A stretch of DNA of 64,000 bases, taken from assembly GCA_037577475.1 (NCBI GenBank), contig CM075189.1:34547550-34611549 (forward strand). Reading direction: 5' to 3'. The position numbers were made by a program, and so were the translations under genes. Shown in pieces: positions 34,511 to 49,100 of this stretch. Under the pieces are notes generated by a model. The model did not search any database, was not told the origin of the DNA, and saw nothing but the letters and a program-made list of their open reading frames with translations. Within the stretch, counting starts at the first letter, position 1. Each line of letters starts with the position of its first letter. The stretch is from Chaunax sp. Z400 (Eukaryota > Chordata > Actinopteri > Lophiiformes > Chaunacidae).

Positions 34511-37059
34511 TTGACCATTAATAATCTGAACTGCCCAATAGAGTATCTGAAAACACATAAAATGACAAATAATAAATACATGCATTAGTACAATACATAA
34601 CAGAATCAATAATACGTCAATATAGAGTGTGATTGTTTAGTATGCATATGCTAACAGTGGTATACAAAGTGTTACCTGATTCTCTGGCAGCTCTTGTTTC
34701 TGCTACCTTGGTGAAGTGACCTAATGTGACTAGGAGGAGCTCTGCTCATTACTGGGGAAGGATGCAGAGAGCTGAGGCACTCCTTTAGCCCCAGCAGTGG
34801 CCTTGATATGGTCATAACAAGCATGGACCCCTGTTGAATAAGAATAGGTCTTTAGTGGAGGCCTCCTCAGTAACCAGAATCTGTTTACCATTCTCTGTAA
34901 GGCCTCCACATTGGGAATATTTTTCCTCCCGGGAAGGATCCAAACAGGGCATTTGACACTAATGGGTATATCAGTTATCATCATATATCATTATATTCAA
35001 CACTACAGTGTATTACGTGTATAATACATTTTCATCTATTGCGATAACCTCAGTTTTACGTATTTGATGAGGCCAAGGGAAAACTTGGCTGTCAGATTTT
35101 TTAAGGCTCCACAAACAGCACACACAACTTTCCATTTCTATTCACTTTCATTAGCTATGCAGATGAATGAGTCTCAGCACATACATTATATATTTAAAGT
35201 ACTGCTTTTCTTTTACTCCAGAGTAAAAGTGGAGTCATTAAAACAAAGTGTGTCTGTCTTCAGTTCTTCCTAACCAGCAGCAGTGTTTCATTACAGCTCA
35301 GTTCATGAGATAATAAAGTGGTGAGGTTCAGGATCTCACCTAAAGAAGAGTTGTTCTTCTAACTGTAGGTGTGTCCCATTCTGCTACAACTATGCAGTCT
35401 GTCCTTGGCCTGGATTAGCAACTAAAAGAGACTAAATAAAGAAATAAGAAATAAAGAAATAAACAGAATAACTTTACTCAGCATACCAACTGTTTTGGAA
35501 AAGGTTGTAAGATTAGAGAGATCATCTCTGAAGTTTCTCCACATGTTTGTGATGCAACCCAATTTTAACATTTTGAATATATTATTAAGGAATGCATTTA
35601 GAACAGAGTCTTAAGGCGCTACACAGAGGGTGAAAGGCAGTCTGTCCTGTTCAGACCTTGGTGATGTCTAAAATGCATGACCCACAGTAGCAAAATACAA
35701 ACCATTTCTTTTTTTATGACTTAATTTGTATTACTTTTCATATTTAGTACATTAACTAACTATTAACTACTATTAACTATTTCTAATAAGTCATCTGCAG
35801 AGGATACGCCTGTACATCCTTGCTCATAGCTCCTTCTCTCAGGCCTTCTCACTCCTCTGGATGCATTTTAAGAAGTGAAACATCCTTCAAGATAGAACAC
35901 AGATCAATTTCTGGTTCACATGCAGGAAGATGGAGGAGAGAGGAGATGAAACAGGACAAAATATAGAGAAATGAGAGGAGGCCTGAAAGCAGAATCAAAA
36001 TGAAACCACTACTGTATACATTTCATTTTTTTAATGATGTCGCCATGTTTTCCCGCTGCCTAGTATGCACCAAAGTACTTCCTGAGAACACATGGCACAA
36101 TAAACCAATCAATGAATGAACAAATAACCTGTTAAATTAAATTGTTGTGAGCAAACTCCACCCAGATGAAGACTGGGAAATGTGGTTACAAAAAGGAAGT
36201 AAGTGACCATTGAGGAAAGGCTTTGTTGTGATATCACATGTATTGAACTGATGGCCCAGATAAGAACAAACAGCACCATGTGGTTTGGATCTTATTCTTT
36301 GGAATGTAGTTCTTCAGTTTTAGTGTGAGGCAGGTTATGATGTTTAAATGAGAGGGAGCTGGTTGGATGTTTAAATTCGTTGCTACCACAAAAACATAAC
36401 TGTGTCCAATATTATTACCTGTATTACATAGATGTCTAGTTTGCCTACCTCTTGTTGACCAATCAGAAGCAAACACATCATCAGTTTTAAATACAGACGA
36501 CCTGTTCATTGGGCAACATAGAAGAAAGAGGTAAATGTCCCTTTACTGACTGTTTATGAGTTCAACTACTGTAAATCTAATGCAAAACCTCTGTTTTTAA
36601 TTTAATGATCACATTAATTTGCCTGGCTTCCACAAAGCATTGTCATATTTTGAAAGTTCAGGTAATATTGAGCAGTTTGTTGCACAGCCAGCAGTAATAC
36701 AGTCCACAATTAGCACACAAACATCTAGGAAGCACTTGGCTTTGTCCTAAAACCTGAACATTAGAGAATAGTTCCCTAGCTATGTCAAAAGAAAATCCTG
36801 TAAGAATTATTTCTCACTGTTGAATCAGAAATCTTCATCAGCATTCAGGCCTCTGAAAGAAGAAATGGGTGAGCTTGTGTTCACAGCCTCACATTTCATT
36901 GTGTCATCGTGAGATCATCAATCGTTGTATCATTGTAACCAGGAGACAGCACACACTATGATGATCTGCCTCATGTTGTTCACCAACACCAGCTGATTGA
37001 CTGACCCTGTAAACCTGCTCCTAGCATTAGGAATCATGTGTTTATCATGATTTTTCTTT

Positions 37060-37400
37060 ATGGCTGATCTGGATCTATTCTTCTGTCATCTAGATTTATT
37101 GCTTACCTTCTCATATACATGGAATCCATTTAATGACCAAATCTCTATTGTCTCAGCTAAGTATTGGTGGCGGTGCCATGTCTCTACCCCCCATATTTGC
37201 CCCCCAGCAAATCTCACACATCCAAATGATCCACAATCTGCATTCGCACCCATATTAATGTCAAAAAATACATTTGTCCAAGTTACAACCTTACAGAAAA
37301 AGTTCAAAATCTGTTGACAAATTTTTGAGATATCGTGCAAACAATCAGACAAACGTAGCAGATCACAAAACCTGCTCCAACCCTCGTTGACATAGATCAA
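37060..37400. repeat. Degraded teleost dispersed repeat
   Basis: GTATTGGTGGCGGTGCCATG matches the similar phrase at 2908 (ATTGGTGGCAGTGCCCTG). TTTTGAGATATCGTGCAAAC then AATCAGACAAACG match the body of the family whose tails lie at 16700 and 18960. Confidence 0.5.
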
Positions 37401-38437
37401 TATGTGTTTGTAGTGTGAACAACAGCCCAAACAACTGGTGTATTCAGTTCATGCTGGGGAACAGTTTGTCTTTTTACCTGATAAATAATTAAGCTATCAG
37501 AATTGAAATTCATTCTATCAAATGACAAACGGATGAATGTGTGAATAGTTTCAGCCTTTCTTCAGTGTACAGGTAGGAGCAGCAGCAGTGAATTCAATAG
37601 ATGGTGTCATTGCTCAACTTACCAGCAAATCACCTCCATGACCAAAACTCTGTTTATTGGTCAAACTCAGAGTTTCATAGGGACATTATGAAACTGTATG
37701 TAGCTGTAAACACATAAACCCTTTGTGTGACTATGAGGAGTAAATCCTGTAATACTGGAAAAGTATCAGGAGAACTGAGATGTCTCCAGGGAGCATCCAT
37801 AATGACTTTGGTAAATAGTTTTTAAATATTGTCTTGGTTTTAATGTCATACTTTTGAAAATGATAGTTGTGTGTCAAAGCTGTGGCTAAACATCTTTTCC
37901 ACAGCAGTCTTGTCATAGTAGGAAAAACACAGGTGCTACTAATAACTAACAGTAGCTCTGTTCAAAGTGTGACAGTGAGCCAGCATTAACAATACGAGGA
38001 CCCTGACACAGAAACAGCTAAATCATTGATTCTGTTATTTCCAACTTTCCTACATGTTGATATGTCTTCTGTGAAAAGACACTGTGAAGACACTGACTGT
38101 CTGTCCCTGTTAAAATGCTGAAAATGAGCTTTTTATTTCTGCATTTTTCTTTGGTTTGAAGGTTTTGGGACATTATGCTTCACTCAGGATTTTGATTTGG
38201 AGAATTATTTTAACACCTGAACTTTCAGGCACTCATTGTCTTTTAAATTTTGCACATTAAAACCATTTCCTAATGCAGTACATTGTCTTTTCTCAGTCTC
38301 TGCCTTTCTGTTGTCGATTGATCCAAAGATGGCCTTGTGAGTCCTGAGTTGATTTAACTGTCACCTGGTTTGATTCTAGCACACATGTCTGGGATGAAAC
38401 GTTTGATTCTCATTTATTTGTACATATATGTATACAG

Positions 38438-38810
38438 GGCTCGCCTAGTCGGTAGTGCTGTTGTCTCACAGCAAGAAGGTCCTGGGTTCAACTCCACCTG
38501 AGGACCTGGGACTTTTCTGTGTGGAGTCTCCTTGTTCTCCCCGTGTCTGTGTGGGTTTTCTCCAGCTTCTCCAGGTTCCTCCCACCACCAAAAACATGCA
38601 TTAGAGGTGAATTGGTGACTCTAAATTGACTGCATCTGTGAATGTGAATGTGAATGGTTGTTTAACTTTCAATGTGGCCCTGCCATGAACTGGTGACTTG
38701 TCCAGGGTGAACCCTGCCTTGTGCCCCTAAAGTCAGCTGGAATAGGCTCCAGCCCCTCCACAACCCTACACAGGATAATGGGGTTACAGACAATGAATGA
38801 ATGAATGTAT
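38438..38810 (+). repeat. tRNA-headed dispersed repeat
   Basis: The head GGCTCGCCTAGTCGGTAGTG resembles an A box and GGTCCTGGGTTCAACTCC a B box. The body carries TGTGTGGAGTCTCCTTGTTC, CAAAAACATGCATTAGAGG and GGCTCCAGCCCCTCCACAAC, all typical of a very common fish repeat, and ends in AATGAATGAATG. Confidence 0.7.
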
Positions 38811-39869
38811 GTATACAGATGATGGTCTTTGTTTCCTGGTGTTCATATACTCATCGGTAAATAAAGACAGTGTGAAACAAATGACACATCAAATGATGTC
38901 AGAGAATCATCTTAATATCCACAGTCACTGAGTTGATTGGAGAACGGGTGTACGGTCTCCACAAAGAACTACAGACACTGGCCATTAAGGGTTTGATCAT
39001 TTAGAGACTGCAGGAGTCAGGAAAGGAGACTTCAGGCTTGGATTTGAGAAAAACACTTGTAATATATGTTGTGTTGGGCTATTTAATCTGTTCTTGTTCG
39101 ATTTGTCATTGCAGAGAGCTGATAAATTGTGTGTTTTGCCATTAAAACCTAATATACAAAAAGCCTGAGTCTGTATATTTACTGTATGGGCGCTGCCTCC
39201 ATCTAGTGGTCATATTTGAGATTGCACCGTTTAAGAAAATGACACTATAGCATCCGGATCACTGCGCTTAAAAAAGTAGTTCTGGGGCTTTTCTGCTAAT
39301 TTCCTTCAAAAACCACTCAATAACATCTTTGTTGGATTTATGGTGAACATTATGCTCTTTTGATAAACAATGATCCTTGAAGAAGGCTGAATAAAGGTTT
39401 CATGAGATAGCGGAAGCGTAATAATTTTCTCAGTGAAGAGGCGTATAATTACTCATACTCCTCATTTTGGATGCACTTGTTGGCGGATTCCTCCATTGAT
39501 TGGTGAGTCACCTTTAACTTTCCTCCAAAGTGAGTATGTTTCTTAAAATTGACATAAATTATGCTAATTTTCACTTAAGAATGTATTTGTCAATTTGATG
39601 TATTCACGAAATTTAGATTAGATCAAAATACTACTACTTTGACGAGCTAACCTTAATGTAGCACCAGGTGCGAGTTGAAAAAGAAGTTCATTGCAGCCGC
39701 CATCTTGTTTGCTAAAAGAAATCATCTTATGTGTGCTAATTCAGACTTTTTTCAGCACTTTGATAACATCTGTTAGGTTATTTAGATGTCAGATAGTAAT
39801 TTCCCGAATATTTATCAAGTGTATTGTTCATAGCATTGGATTAATCTTAGAATGTCCTTTTATTAACAG

Positions 39870-39890
39870 GTGTTTTAGTATTGAAGAAAA
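39870..39890 (+). promoter_or_regulatory. piwil1: Likely 5' UTR and translation-start context of piwil1 copy B
   Basis: A possible 3' splice site (CCTTTTATTAACAG, ending at 39869) lies 21 bases before the ATG. The start context is GAAGAAAAATGACC, with A at -3, which suits vertebrate initiation. A non-coding first exon upstream is therefore likely but was not located. Confidence 0.45.
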
Positions 39891-41376
39891 ATGACCGGTC
39901 GGGCACGCGCAAGAGCAAGAGGCAGGGGTGGTCAGGAGACGGCGGCACCTGGAGGGGTAAGAGCATAGAGCTAAAAAAAACACTAGCGCTTTCACTGGCG
40001 GAAGATGGCAAACTCGGCCGCCATCTTATGTAGGGAAACATGTGCTGCCTCTACATAAACAAACATTGACAAAGCCTGTATTCGAACCTAAATTTGGTAT
40101 TTATTTGAAGAGTAACTTGATCGACAATTGAAAATCAGTATCAAATAGTAAAAATCTTTTATGTCTGCATATTTACATGAAAATGTTTACTTATAGGTTA
40201 TATGGCACTAATATATACTAATAATGGTGTTATTGATTAGCAGAAACTTATCAGTATTGGTTTGTAGGGTATGTATATATATATCAAAAATATATGTATA
40301 TATATAAAATAGCTCCAAGTACTGCACATAATTAACCTGGATTTTTTCATAAGGGGGATTTATGGCAAGTTATTCCCTTTTTTTATTCAGACTTATAGAT
40401 ATCTGTAAATAATTCAAGATATATAGAAATAATTCAAGATATCATAAATTATATTTAAGATATCTTGAAATAATTTTGTTATCTTTATTTGTATTACAGA
40501 TATTTATTTAACAATTATAGATATGTTAAATTTAAATTTTGAGCCTATTTCAATGGAGCCTATTTATGATATCTGAAATTAAATGAATGAATCTGTGAAA
40601 GTTTTAAACATAAATTATAAGATAAATAACTCAAATATAATTTACAACATCCAAAATGTATTTACAGCCAATTATATATATACAGACAACTATTCCAAAC
40701 TACTCCAACTTCCATATATTTAATAATCTTTATCAACCTTCAATCAATCAATTAATTATGTAATATGGAATCAAAATGTTTACTTGTACAACGCACCAGG
40801 TAGTTTGTCAGCATTAATTTAAAATAGTGTCCAAATTGTCCTGAATTGATTGTTCTGTGAATACATGCACTTCCTGGTTGAGGGGCGCTCTGCAAACAAA
40901 AGTTTGGACATCCTTAAACTTTTTGCAAGCAGGTGACCCGAGGCTGCTTGTACCCTCCTAAAAATGTTTTATTGCCAGTCCATACTAGTTAAGATAAGAT
41001 ATTCCTTTATTAGTCCCACAGTGGGGAAATTCTCAACAGTTAACCTACTCTTTGCATTTGGAATCATGTTTATCATCAGTAGTTTATGAGTTATCAATAA
41101 TAACCGTGATTTTTCCTTAATGGCATATTGTTATCTAGATATAACTTCTTACCTTTCACAGATCCATTTGAGGGACTCTAAATCTGCATTATCTCAACTA
41201 CATATTGGTGGCAGTGCCCTGTCTCTCCCCTTCAAATATGGATATAAATTCCCAGATCTGGATCATGATTTGTATTATCAGGATCCAGTTGCATGTAGCG
41301 GTGGACCGTCATGAGTTCTCTGTGCCTGTGTGTTTTCATTTTGATTGCTCAAATTCATTTAGATTTTTTGTTGTAG

Positions 41377-41996
41377 ATCCAGTTTCAAGAGCCTGCACCA
41401 ACTGCTGGCCCTGCCCCTCAGATGGGAGATGAAAAAGCAGAGCGGGCTGGTAGAGGGCAGCAGAAGGGTGCTCCAGGACCCTTTCCTACAGAAGGTACAG
41501 TCAAACACAAAGTCATCCATTTGTTTCTTCTGTTAGATGATCTTGATCATTCCTGACTTTTGAAAATCTGGGAAAACGTTATTTGAAATGGGTGATGCAC
41601 TTAAAAATGTATCATCATTAAGTTCATTGTCCACACCCTCTTGAGAAGTTAAGAATGGCAGTGCTTTGAAAAAGAGAAAATAGGCATACACTGAACTTCA
41701 TCAGGTCGTATCGACTCCACCTGCACTGCGAAGGTTAATTTTACTTACCAGGCACTAAAACATTCCCAACGCTTATCATATGTTTTCAGGACTATAACGG
41801 GGTTTTGATAGTCCTCATTTGTTTTTATCAGCTGTCACACAGATTTCAGCTGGATTTCAGCAGGTGAAGTTGGGAGAAAGAGGAGGACGTCGCCGGGATT
41901 TTCATGATGTCGGGATTTTCACCAGGCAGACTATGGGGCATGTTAAGGACTCAAAGGCTGGTCTGTCTTAATTTGAAAATGACATACCCCCCCCAT

Positions 41997-42027
<31 letters not shown>

Positions 42028-42674
42028 GCAGTTGTACACTTTATAATTAGTGGTGACAATTATAAGTCACTCTCTACAATTGTGTGTGAACTTCCTCAGG
42101 AACAAGTGGGCGAGCAATTCGGTTGACTGCAAACTACTTCCGCATCGTGTCCCGCCCTCAGTGGGTTCTGTATCAGGACCATGTTGGCTTCAGTCCAGAA
42201 ATGGAGTCTCGTCGTCTGAGATGTGCCCTCCTCTTCCAGCATGATGAAGCACTTGGTGCAGCATGGTGCTTTGATGGAGCTCTGCGGTTTCTGCCCCACA
42301 AATTGCACAGCAAGGTAATGTGATAATTCAGGTGTTTAGAAGAACGTACAAAATGAAGATGCACAACTCGAAATATTGATTTGAAGAGAAAAAATACCAA
42401 ATTGTGCTGTTAAATGTTTTATGACAGCTTGGGTTTTAGAAGATGAATTGCTTGATCACTCTAGTGTGTGCGAGCTGTAGACTGGGTGTTGCACAAGGTT
42501 TGGTGTTTGTTGTGTAAATGTTGTTCCCTCCAGACAAATGTTGGTTTTCTTCCTTGTGCTCCAATGTCTGACTTGGTGTTTAGGAGACTGTCCTCCACAG
42601 TGAGACTAAGAATGGAGAGAAGGTTCAGATAACCGTCACCCTGACAAATGAACTCCCCCCCTCTTCTCCAGTAT
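41377..42674 (+). CDS. piwil1: piwil1 copy B exons 2-5 (exon 5 cut short)
   Basis: Same N-terminal content as copy A, with a Leu-to-Arg change in exon 4 (GALRFLPHK against GALLFLPHK). The C run at 42655-42661 has seven C, so exon 5 is in frame up to SSPV. There it joins sequence from beyond exon 6. Confidence 0.88.
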
Positions 42675-43112
42675 CACCCCGGCCTCATGAAGTTCTTAAT
42701 GAGGTCATTATGTTACACTAATCAACCAATACAACTGTGAAAACAACAGTACAGACAGATGATTCTGCAGCCTTCAGAAAAGCTCAATTTATGATCTTTA
42801 AAGCAGGGGTCAGGAGAGTCGAGCAGATTTCACTCCTCCCGACAGTCGGAGGAGAAATGTGGTCTGGAACTTTGGTTGGTTCTGATGTTCAGCCGAAGTT
42901 TGGTAGTTTGAGAAGTTTACAGATCCAGTCTCACGCTTCCCGATTTACTCGTGGACGGTCGGAGCCGGCCCCAGTTTTCAAACATGGTTGATTTTTAGGA
43001 GTTAAAATCTGAAAGATAAAAGTCAGTATTTTCTGAGCAAGATCTTAATAGCTAATGAGAGAGAAAGCTGCCAAGCAAACAGCAAACTAACGCTAGCTAG
43101 CATACTGCTGTT

Positions 43113-43369
43113 AAATGGTAAATGGACTGTACTTAAATAGAACCTTTCTAGTCTGACTGACCACTCAAAGCTTTACAACACAAGCCAGCAGTCACCCATT
43201 CACACCAACATTCATACACCAATGGAACAGATACTGGGAGCAATTTGGGGTTCAGTATCTTGCATCTTGCCCAAGGACACTTCGACATGAAGACAGCAGG
43301 GGCTGGGGATCGAACCACCGCCCTGCTGATAGGTGGACGACCGCTCTACCGCTGAGCCACAGCCGCCCA
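43113..43369 (-). repeat. tRNA-headed SINE-like repeat (copy B)
   Basis: Counterpart of the element at 5331-5580, with the A and B boxes on the minus strand. It carries an extra CATCTTG (TCTTGCATCTTGCC at 43258), a 7-bp slippage duplication. Confidence 0.75.
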
Positions 43370-43972
43370 GTTGACCAACGTTAAACCTCCAGTTCTCGCT
43401 GAAGGACAGACGGCTGCTGTTTCTTCTTTTCCTGTTTTCTCAATGCAAAGTAGGCCGACTGTTGTCTTCCTCAGTCATTTTGTTGGCATTGCACAGCTGC
43501 TTCTCCATAGATCACGTGACGTGGTGCATTCATTGTTCCCTCAGACACGAGAATCTTGATGAAATCCCGTAGCTTGTGATGCTCCGTTATTTTGGAATCT
43601 TGTATTGTGTGCATGTTTAACATTTGAGAAAAGATAATCTGTGGAGATCCTTCTGTGTCTCTTTATACCCATTGGTTGTGATTTTAAATCTCCTGTAGTG
43701 TGAGCCCAGCTTAATGAACCCACTTTTGTACTGTATGAGATATGAGGTCTGTACTACCTGATGGTTTGCTATCCTCTAAGTACTAGATAATGTGAAGAAC
43801 AATGTTGAAGGGGTTTCTGATTTTGAGGAGTTGTCTTGGTGTTTTAAGGCTAAATCTATTGTCCTTACAGACAGGTTTTAACCCTGTGAGAAGCTGTAGC
43901 AGAGCTCTGAACTTGTGTTCATGATGGGAAAGAAACTGTTTCTTTCAAACGAGCCTGTCCCCTCTGTTGTAG

Positions 43973-46164
43973 ACTGACTATATGGCCGGGCTACAGCACC
44001 ACCATCTTGCATTATGAGACGTCCATCATGATGTGTACCTGACGTGAGCCACAAGGTGCTACGTAGCCAGACGGTCCTCGACTTCATGATCAACCTGAGG
44101 CAGCAGTGTGGAGGTCAACGCTTCGTTGAGACCTGCACCAAGGAGCTCGTTGGACTTATAGTTCTCACTAAGTAGGAACCACACGTCTCTCACTCTGTTG
44201 GATTAGTATGTAGAAGTCTTTGTAGGCCTGTCGCAGTAACACCTGATATGTCAGATCAGATGTCCCACAAAGAATTGTGTAGATCATGATAGAGATGCAG
44301 AAAAAGAGGAATGAGAATCAGAATAAAAATAAAGTGAGGATGAAGAGAGATTAAATTTGAAATAAGAATATGATACACAGAATATATTAATTCAAGTAAA
44401 ACACAACATTTAAAAGTAGTGCAGCAGCGCAAATGAGTTTCAAGCCTGTTGGAAAGTAATAGCTAGTTAAATGCTAAAGATAAGAGAAGTTTTCTTCTGT
44501 TGGTTCACGTCTATATATCGATAAGTCGGTAACTTATATAATCATCGTGGCCTACAGGTCTACATCTTCATGTGTTCATCAGCTCTACATTTGTCATCCC
44601 TTTCAATGTGCCTTCATGTAACATCACCTCATTTCATACCTGTGGTAGACATTCACTCTTCTCTTGCTGCCTCAATTATTCAGGTACAACAACAAAACCT
44701 ACAGGATCGATGATATTGCCTGGGATCACACTCCCAACAACACATTCAAGAAGGGAGACTCTGACATCTCCTTCAAGAACTATTTCAAGTATGTAAGTGT
44801 CATGCATTCACACGTACTGAGGGGTGAATGTGTTGGCGATCCAAAACCCTTGATTTCATCTACTGAAAATATATGAAATGACCTATTTCCAGTATATAGG
44901 TCATTTCTTATTCCAGTAATTGTTACAAACACTGCTCTGTTAATTTCATCATCAGCTGAATATTTTATTAAGTCATCCCAAAACTTTGATCAACACCAAT
45001 GTGGAACTGAATGACATTGCATGAATGAAGTGTACTTACTTAAAACGACAGCATTTAGGCAGACATTCAACAGCAGTTGGTGCATTTACAGGTGGGACAT
45101 ACCACAGGATCTCTGTTTCTGCACTTCACGTGTGATTGTCTGTCGACAGTAGGGGTCGAGTGAGGGGAGATTGTCTGCTAGCTAATCCATTTCAGATGGC
45201 GTCGTTTTCTCTGACCAAAAAAAAGAAGAAGCATGTTCATTTAGGTGGCAGTATGTCTTTGCAGCTTGACTGGGCAAAGTCTGTTAGAGGAACACAATGT
45301 GTTTGTGTGTGAGAGGGCGAGCCAGCAAGAGGAGGCGCACAGCTTCAAAATGGAGAATAAACACAAATATGTTACGGACAATGTTTCCAGTGTGGCGGGA
45401 CAGCACAAATAAATGTATGTACGGGAAAAAGCTCTTTGTTTTTGTAAAGCTCTCTTTTGTATTTGTAGAGCACATTACAACAAGGCCATTCAAAGCGTTT
45501 TACATAAAGTATAAAAGGCATAAATGCAACCTAGAAAAAATCTAAATCATGATAAAGGAAGAAATGAAACTAGAAATGCAGCAGTAAATGGACTCAAACT
45601 CCTTCAGTTTAAGGTGAATACTTGTAAGAGAGAGCGCAGTGTTTGGCTGTGTGATATTACCCTTATTCATGAACATGTTGATGCTGTCTCTTCCAAGCAA
45701 TATGGCCTGGACATCACTGATGGGAACCAGGTGCTGCTGGTCAGCCATGTGAAGAGGTTCAGTCCTGCTGGAGCTCCTCCTCCTGGCCCTGCCATGCTCA
45801 TCCCAGAGCTGTGCTACTTAACAGGTTACATCTTATTCTGCACTTTACCTGCTGACATTACAGACATTTATTGCTTCCTTTGTAACATCTGTATCAAAAG
45901 TATAAGAGGTTATTTCTCACACATGGGTCATGTCAGAGTTTTGATGCGTACAATCTGTAGACGGGCCTTAAGACGGTTCTGTGGTTCTAGGTGACAGAAC
46001 CTCTTAGTCTGGTATCAACTTCAAATGGAATCTGGTTGTTTGACAGGCTTGACTGATAAGATGCGAAGTGACTTCAACATCATGAAGGACTTGGGCTTCC
46101 ACACCAGACTGAACCCAGAGCAGAGGGAGGGACGCCTCAAAAGATTTGTCACAAATATACAGAG
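43973..46164 (+). CDS. piwil1: piwil1 copy B exons 7-10, PAZ region
   Basis: Sequence as in copy A, including the extra base in exon 7 (near 44040) that yields an in-frame TGA. The LTDKMR segment has Ser instead of Cys after the Arg. Confidence 0.88.
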
Positions 46165-49100
46165 GTAGGGGATGATCGCCTACTTAATCAATGCATCCTG
46201 TTTTATCTGTTCACGTGTGGCCAGAAATGCAGCAGTAGCCCTTTAAATGAGCTCAGATTGGGCCCGAGCAGACGCAGCAGTGTACGACCAGCCATCCAGT
46301 CAACACTTGGAAGCATAGAAGTGTGTTCAAGGCCTAGAAAATCCTGATGACTAGTTTGTCCTTGGATGGTAGAGTAGTTCACGTAAATAATAAAAGTGGA
46401 TTATGATTAATCCTGCACACTCTTCTCTCTCCCCTTCCTTCGTCTTCTGGGCTATTCTTCTCTGTTGGCTGGGGTTCTGCTCTGGCGTGCGGCGTGGGTA
46501 ATCGCTGGTTCAATACTGTTGTTTTTAAAAAATATATATTAAAAGACGACCTTTAACAATTACAGTGCAGATGGAAGATGGTTTCTTTTATTTAGTGGTA
46601 CTGTTCTCCCAGAGGACGATGAAGCTGTAGCTCATACACAACTTGGATATGCTGTTCCAGGTCACACTGATAAAGTTGATATAACGTCCAAAAATAGACG
46701 TATAAAAAACTGTCATTCTTACTCAAATGGGGACGTCCAGAAGATGTGACCAATGTCAGGAAATCATGTATTTTTGATGTGTTGTGTTTTGTCACAACTG
46801 ACATTACATTTCGATCTCTTTTCCACACCCAGGATTAGTGTGACTGGGGGGGAGAGGGGAGAGTAGTCGTAGAGAGGGTGAGCGATAAGCGAGGCCATTA
46901 ATATTACAATGTGACGGTGTGAGTTTCATTTAGATAATAATTGCATAATTATCATCATTTAGTTGGATCTTCCATTCCGTTTTTCTTTTTTCGTTTTGAT
47001 AATAATTGACACTTTATGATATCGTCCAGATCACGTCAATAATGAAAGGGGGTTATGATTAATCTTGCACACTCTTCTCTCTTCCCTTCCTTCGTCTTCC
47101 TGTTCTGACAGAGACCGTGTGCTTCACACATGCTTTAGAGTATTCTTCTCTGTGGGCTGGGGTTCTGGTTCAATAGCGGGGGGGTTTGTTTTGTTTTTTA
47201 TTAAAAGACCACCTTTTACAATTAGAGTGCAGATGGAAGATGGTTTCTTTTATTTAGTGGTACTGTTCTTCCAATCTGTTACGAGGATGATGAAGCTGTA
47301 GCACATACACAACATGGATCTGTCCCAGGCCACGCTGATAAAGGATCCAAAAATAGACGTATAAACACCTGTCATTCTTACTCAAATGGGGACGTCCAGA
47401 AGACGTTACAGATGTCCAGAACTCATGTATTTTTGACGTGATCTAGACGATGGTTTGCTCTGGGATAAATTCCGGGTGTCATATGTCACCAAAAGGAGGA
47501 AATATGTCAAGATGCGGCCCTGTAATGCACAAATCAGCCTTTAAACAACGTTATAACAAGCTATTTGTCCAGAGACAGCAGATACACAGGCTAGATGTGT
47601 ATTTTTGTTATGAAGTCGATAATACATATTTGAAATGGCAGTAAACTAACTGGATCTTACATTCTGTTTTTCTTTTTTGGTTTTGATAATAATTGACAGC
47701 CTGTAGTACCAATGGTGTAAAAATAAAGTTTGCTTTGATTCAGGCTACCGACTGGAATCAATGAGACCTTATTTTGTTATCATTTAGTTGGATCTTACAG
47801 TATGCAGTTTGGATCTCTTTACCACACCCAGGATTAGTGTGACAATAGTGGAATGTGTGGGGAAGGTATGATTTACTGATTGCTGCTAGTGTCACTACAA
47901 ATGAGAAGCAATTCACACATACAGTTAGGGTGACTAGATGTCCTGCTTTGTGCGGGACTGCACAGCATTTTGATCCCTTGTCCCGCATCCCGCATTTTGA
48001 GTAGCTCCAGCTTTGAAAAGTCAACACATCAGGACAGACGTTTTCTAAAATCGGGCTTTTATCCAATGGCTGTGAAGAAAGCTAGGAGGCCTTTCAACAT
48101 GGGGCGGGGTTTGTGTGTGGGGCTGTCAATCCAATTACACACACATGGGTCAAGCGCAGGTAAACCTGTCACCGTCTATGATGCCTTAGAGTTAAAAACA
48201 CCAGTGGACCAACTCCAAAGTGACAAAAACACACACAACATTTTTCTGTGGCTTCAGGTTTTGTTTCGTCATATTTTATTCTATGCCTACATTTTTATGA
48301 AATGCAGTCGTTTAATTTGGGATAGGAGGGTTGAAAGACTTGATGTGAATAATGCCTACTGCTTTTTTTTTTAGTATATGGGTCTATTATCTTCAGTGTA
48401 TGGGTCCACATGTCAAGTGTGAATAACTTTAATATTATATCAGTCATGTGTTAATACCTGTTGTAGGAGAAAATATAGGTAGGATCAGACTTTGAATGCA
48501 TGAATGTTCCTTGATCTAAATGTGTTACTTTTCTTTTTGAGGATATACTATGGGCTCGCCCTCGCTATTATATGCCCATATGATCTACACCTTTTTAAAA
48601 CACCAGTAGAATACTTCAAAGAATAGATCCCCACGTCAACAACCTGTCTGCTGTGTTTTATTGTGCTGAGTTTAGTCAGATTCACTGTTGATAAAACATG
48701 AAAAACAACTACTTTCAAAAGTTATAGAAATAGAGAGAAATAGGGATAGAAATAGGAGTACAAGCAGACTATCACACAATACAATAAGTACAGTGAAACT
48801 TAATACGATAACAAAGTATGTTAAAGTTTTAAACATGCTACGGTCCTAACCTGTAACCTGCGTAATGTATTGTTTATTTTGTAAGTTAGATGGACATTAT
48901 TTTAAATTTCAGGCTACTTCTCAGTATTGGTAATGTGTCCCACATTGTCCCACATTTGGTTCGTTGGGATCGCTGGGATCATTGGAAATAATGATCCCAT
49001 GTTATACCTTATGTGTTATCCTCAGTATTCATCTATATTTGTGTGTTTGTATGAATTTTTACCCAATAAATTCAATCAATCAAAGACACGAGCGGCTTTC

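Larger units (their letters stand above)
32542..39869. other. Region between trappc11 remnant and second piwil1
   Basis: No protein-coding exon recognised. It contains a GT microsatellite (32818-32890), a LINE 3' fragment (33640-34510), a dispersed repeat (37060-37400) and a tRNA-headed repeat (38438-38810). About 34520-37050 and 38820-39860 show no structure I can name. The sequence just before 39891 should hold the native piwil1 promoter, but no TATA box or GC-rich start region stands out. Confidence 0.6.
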
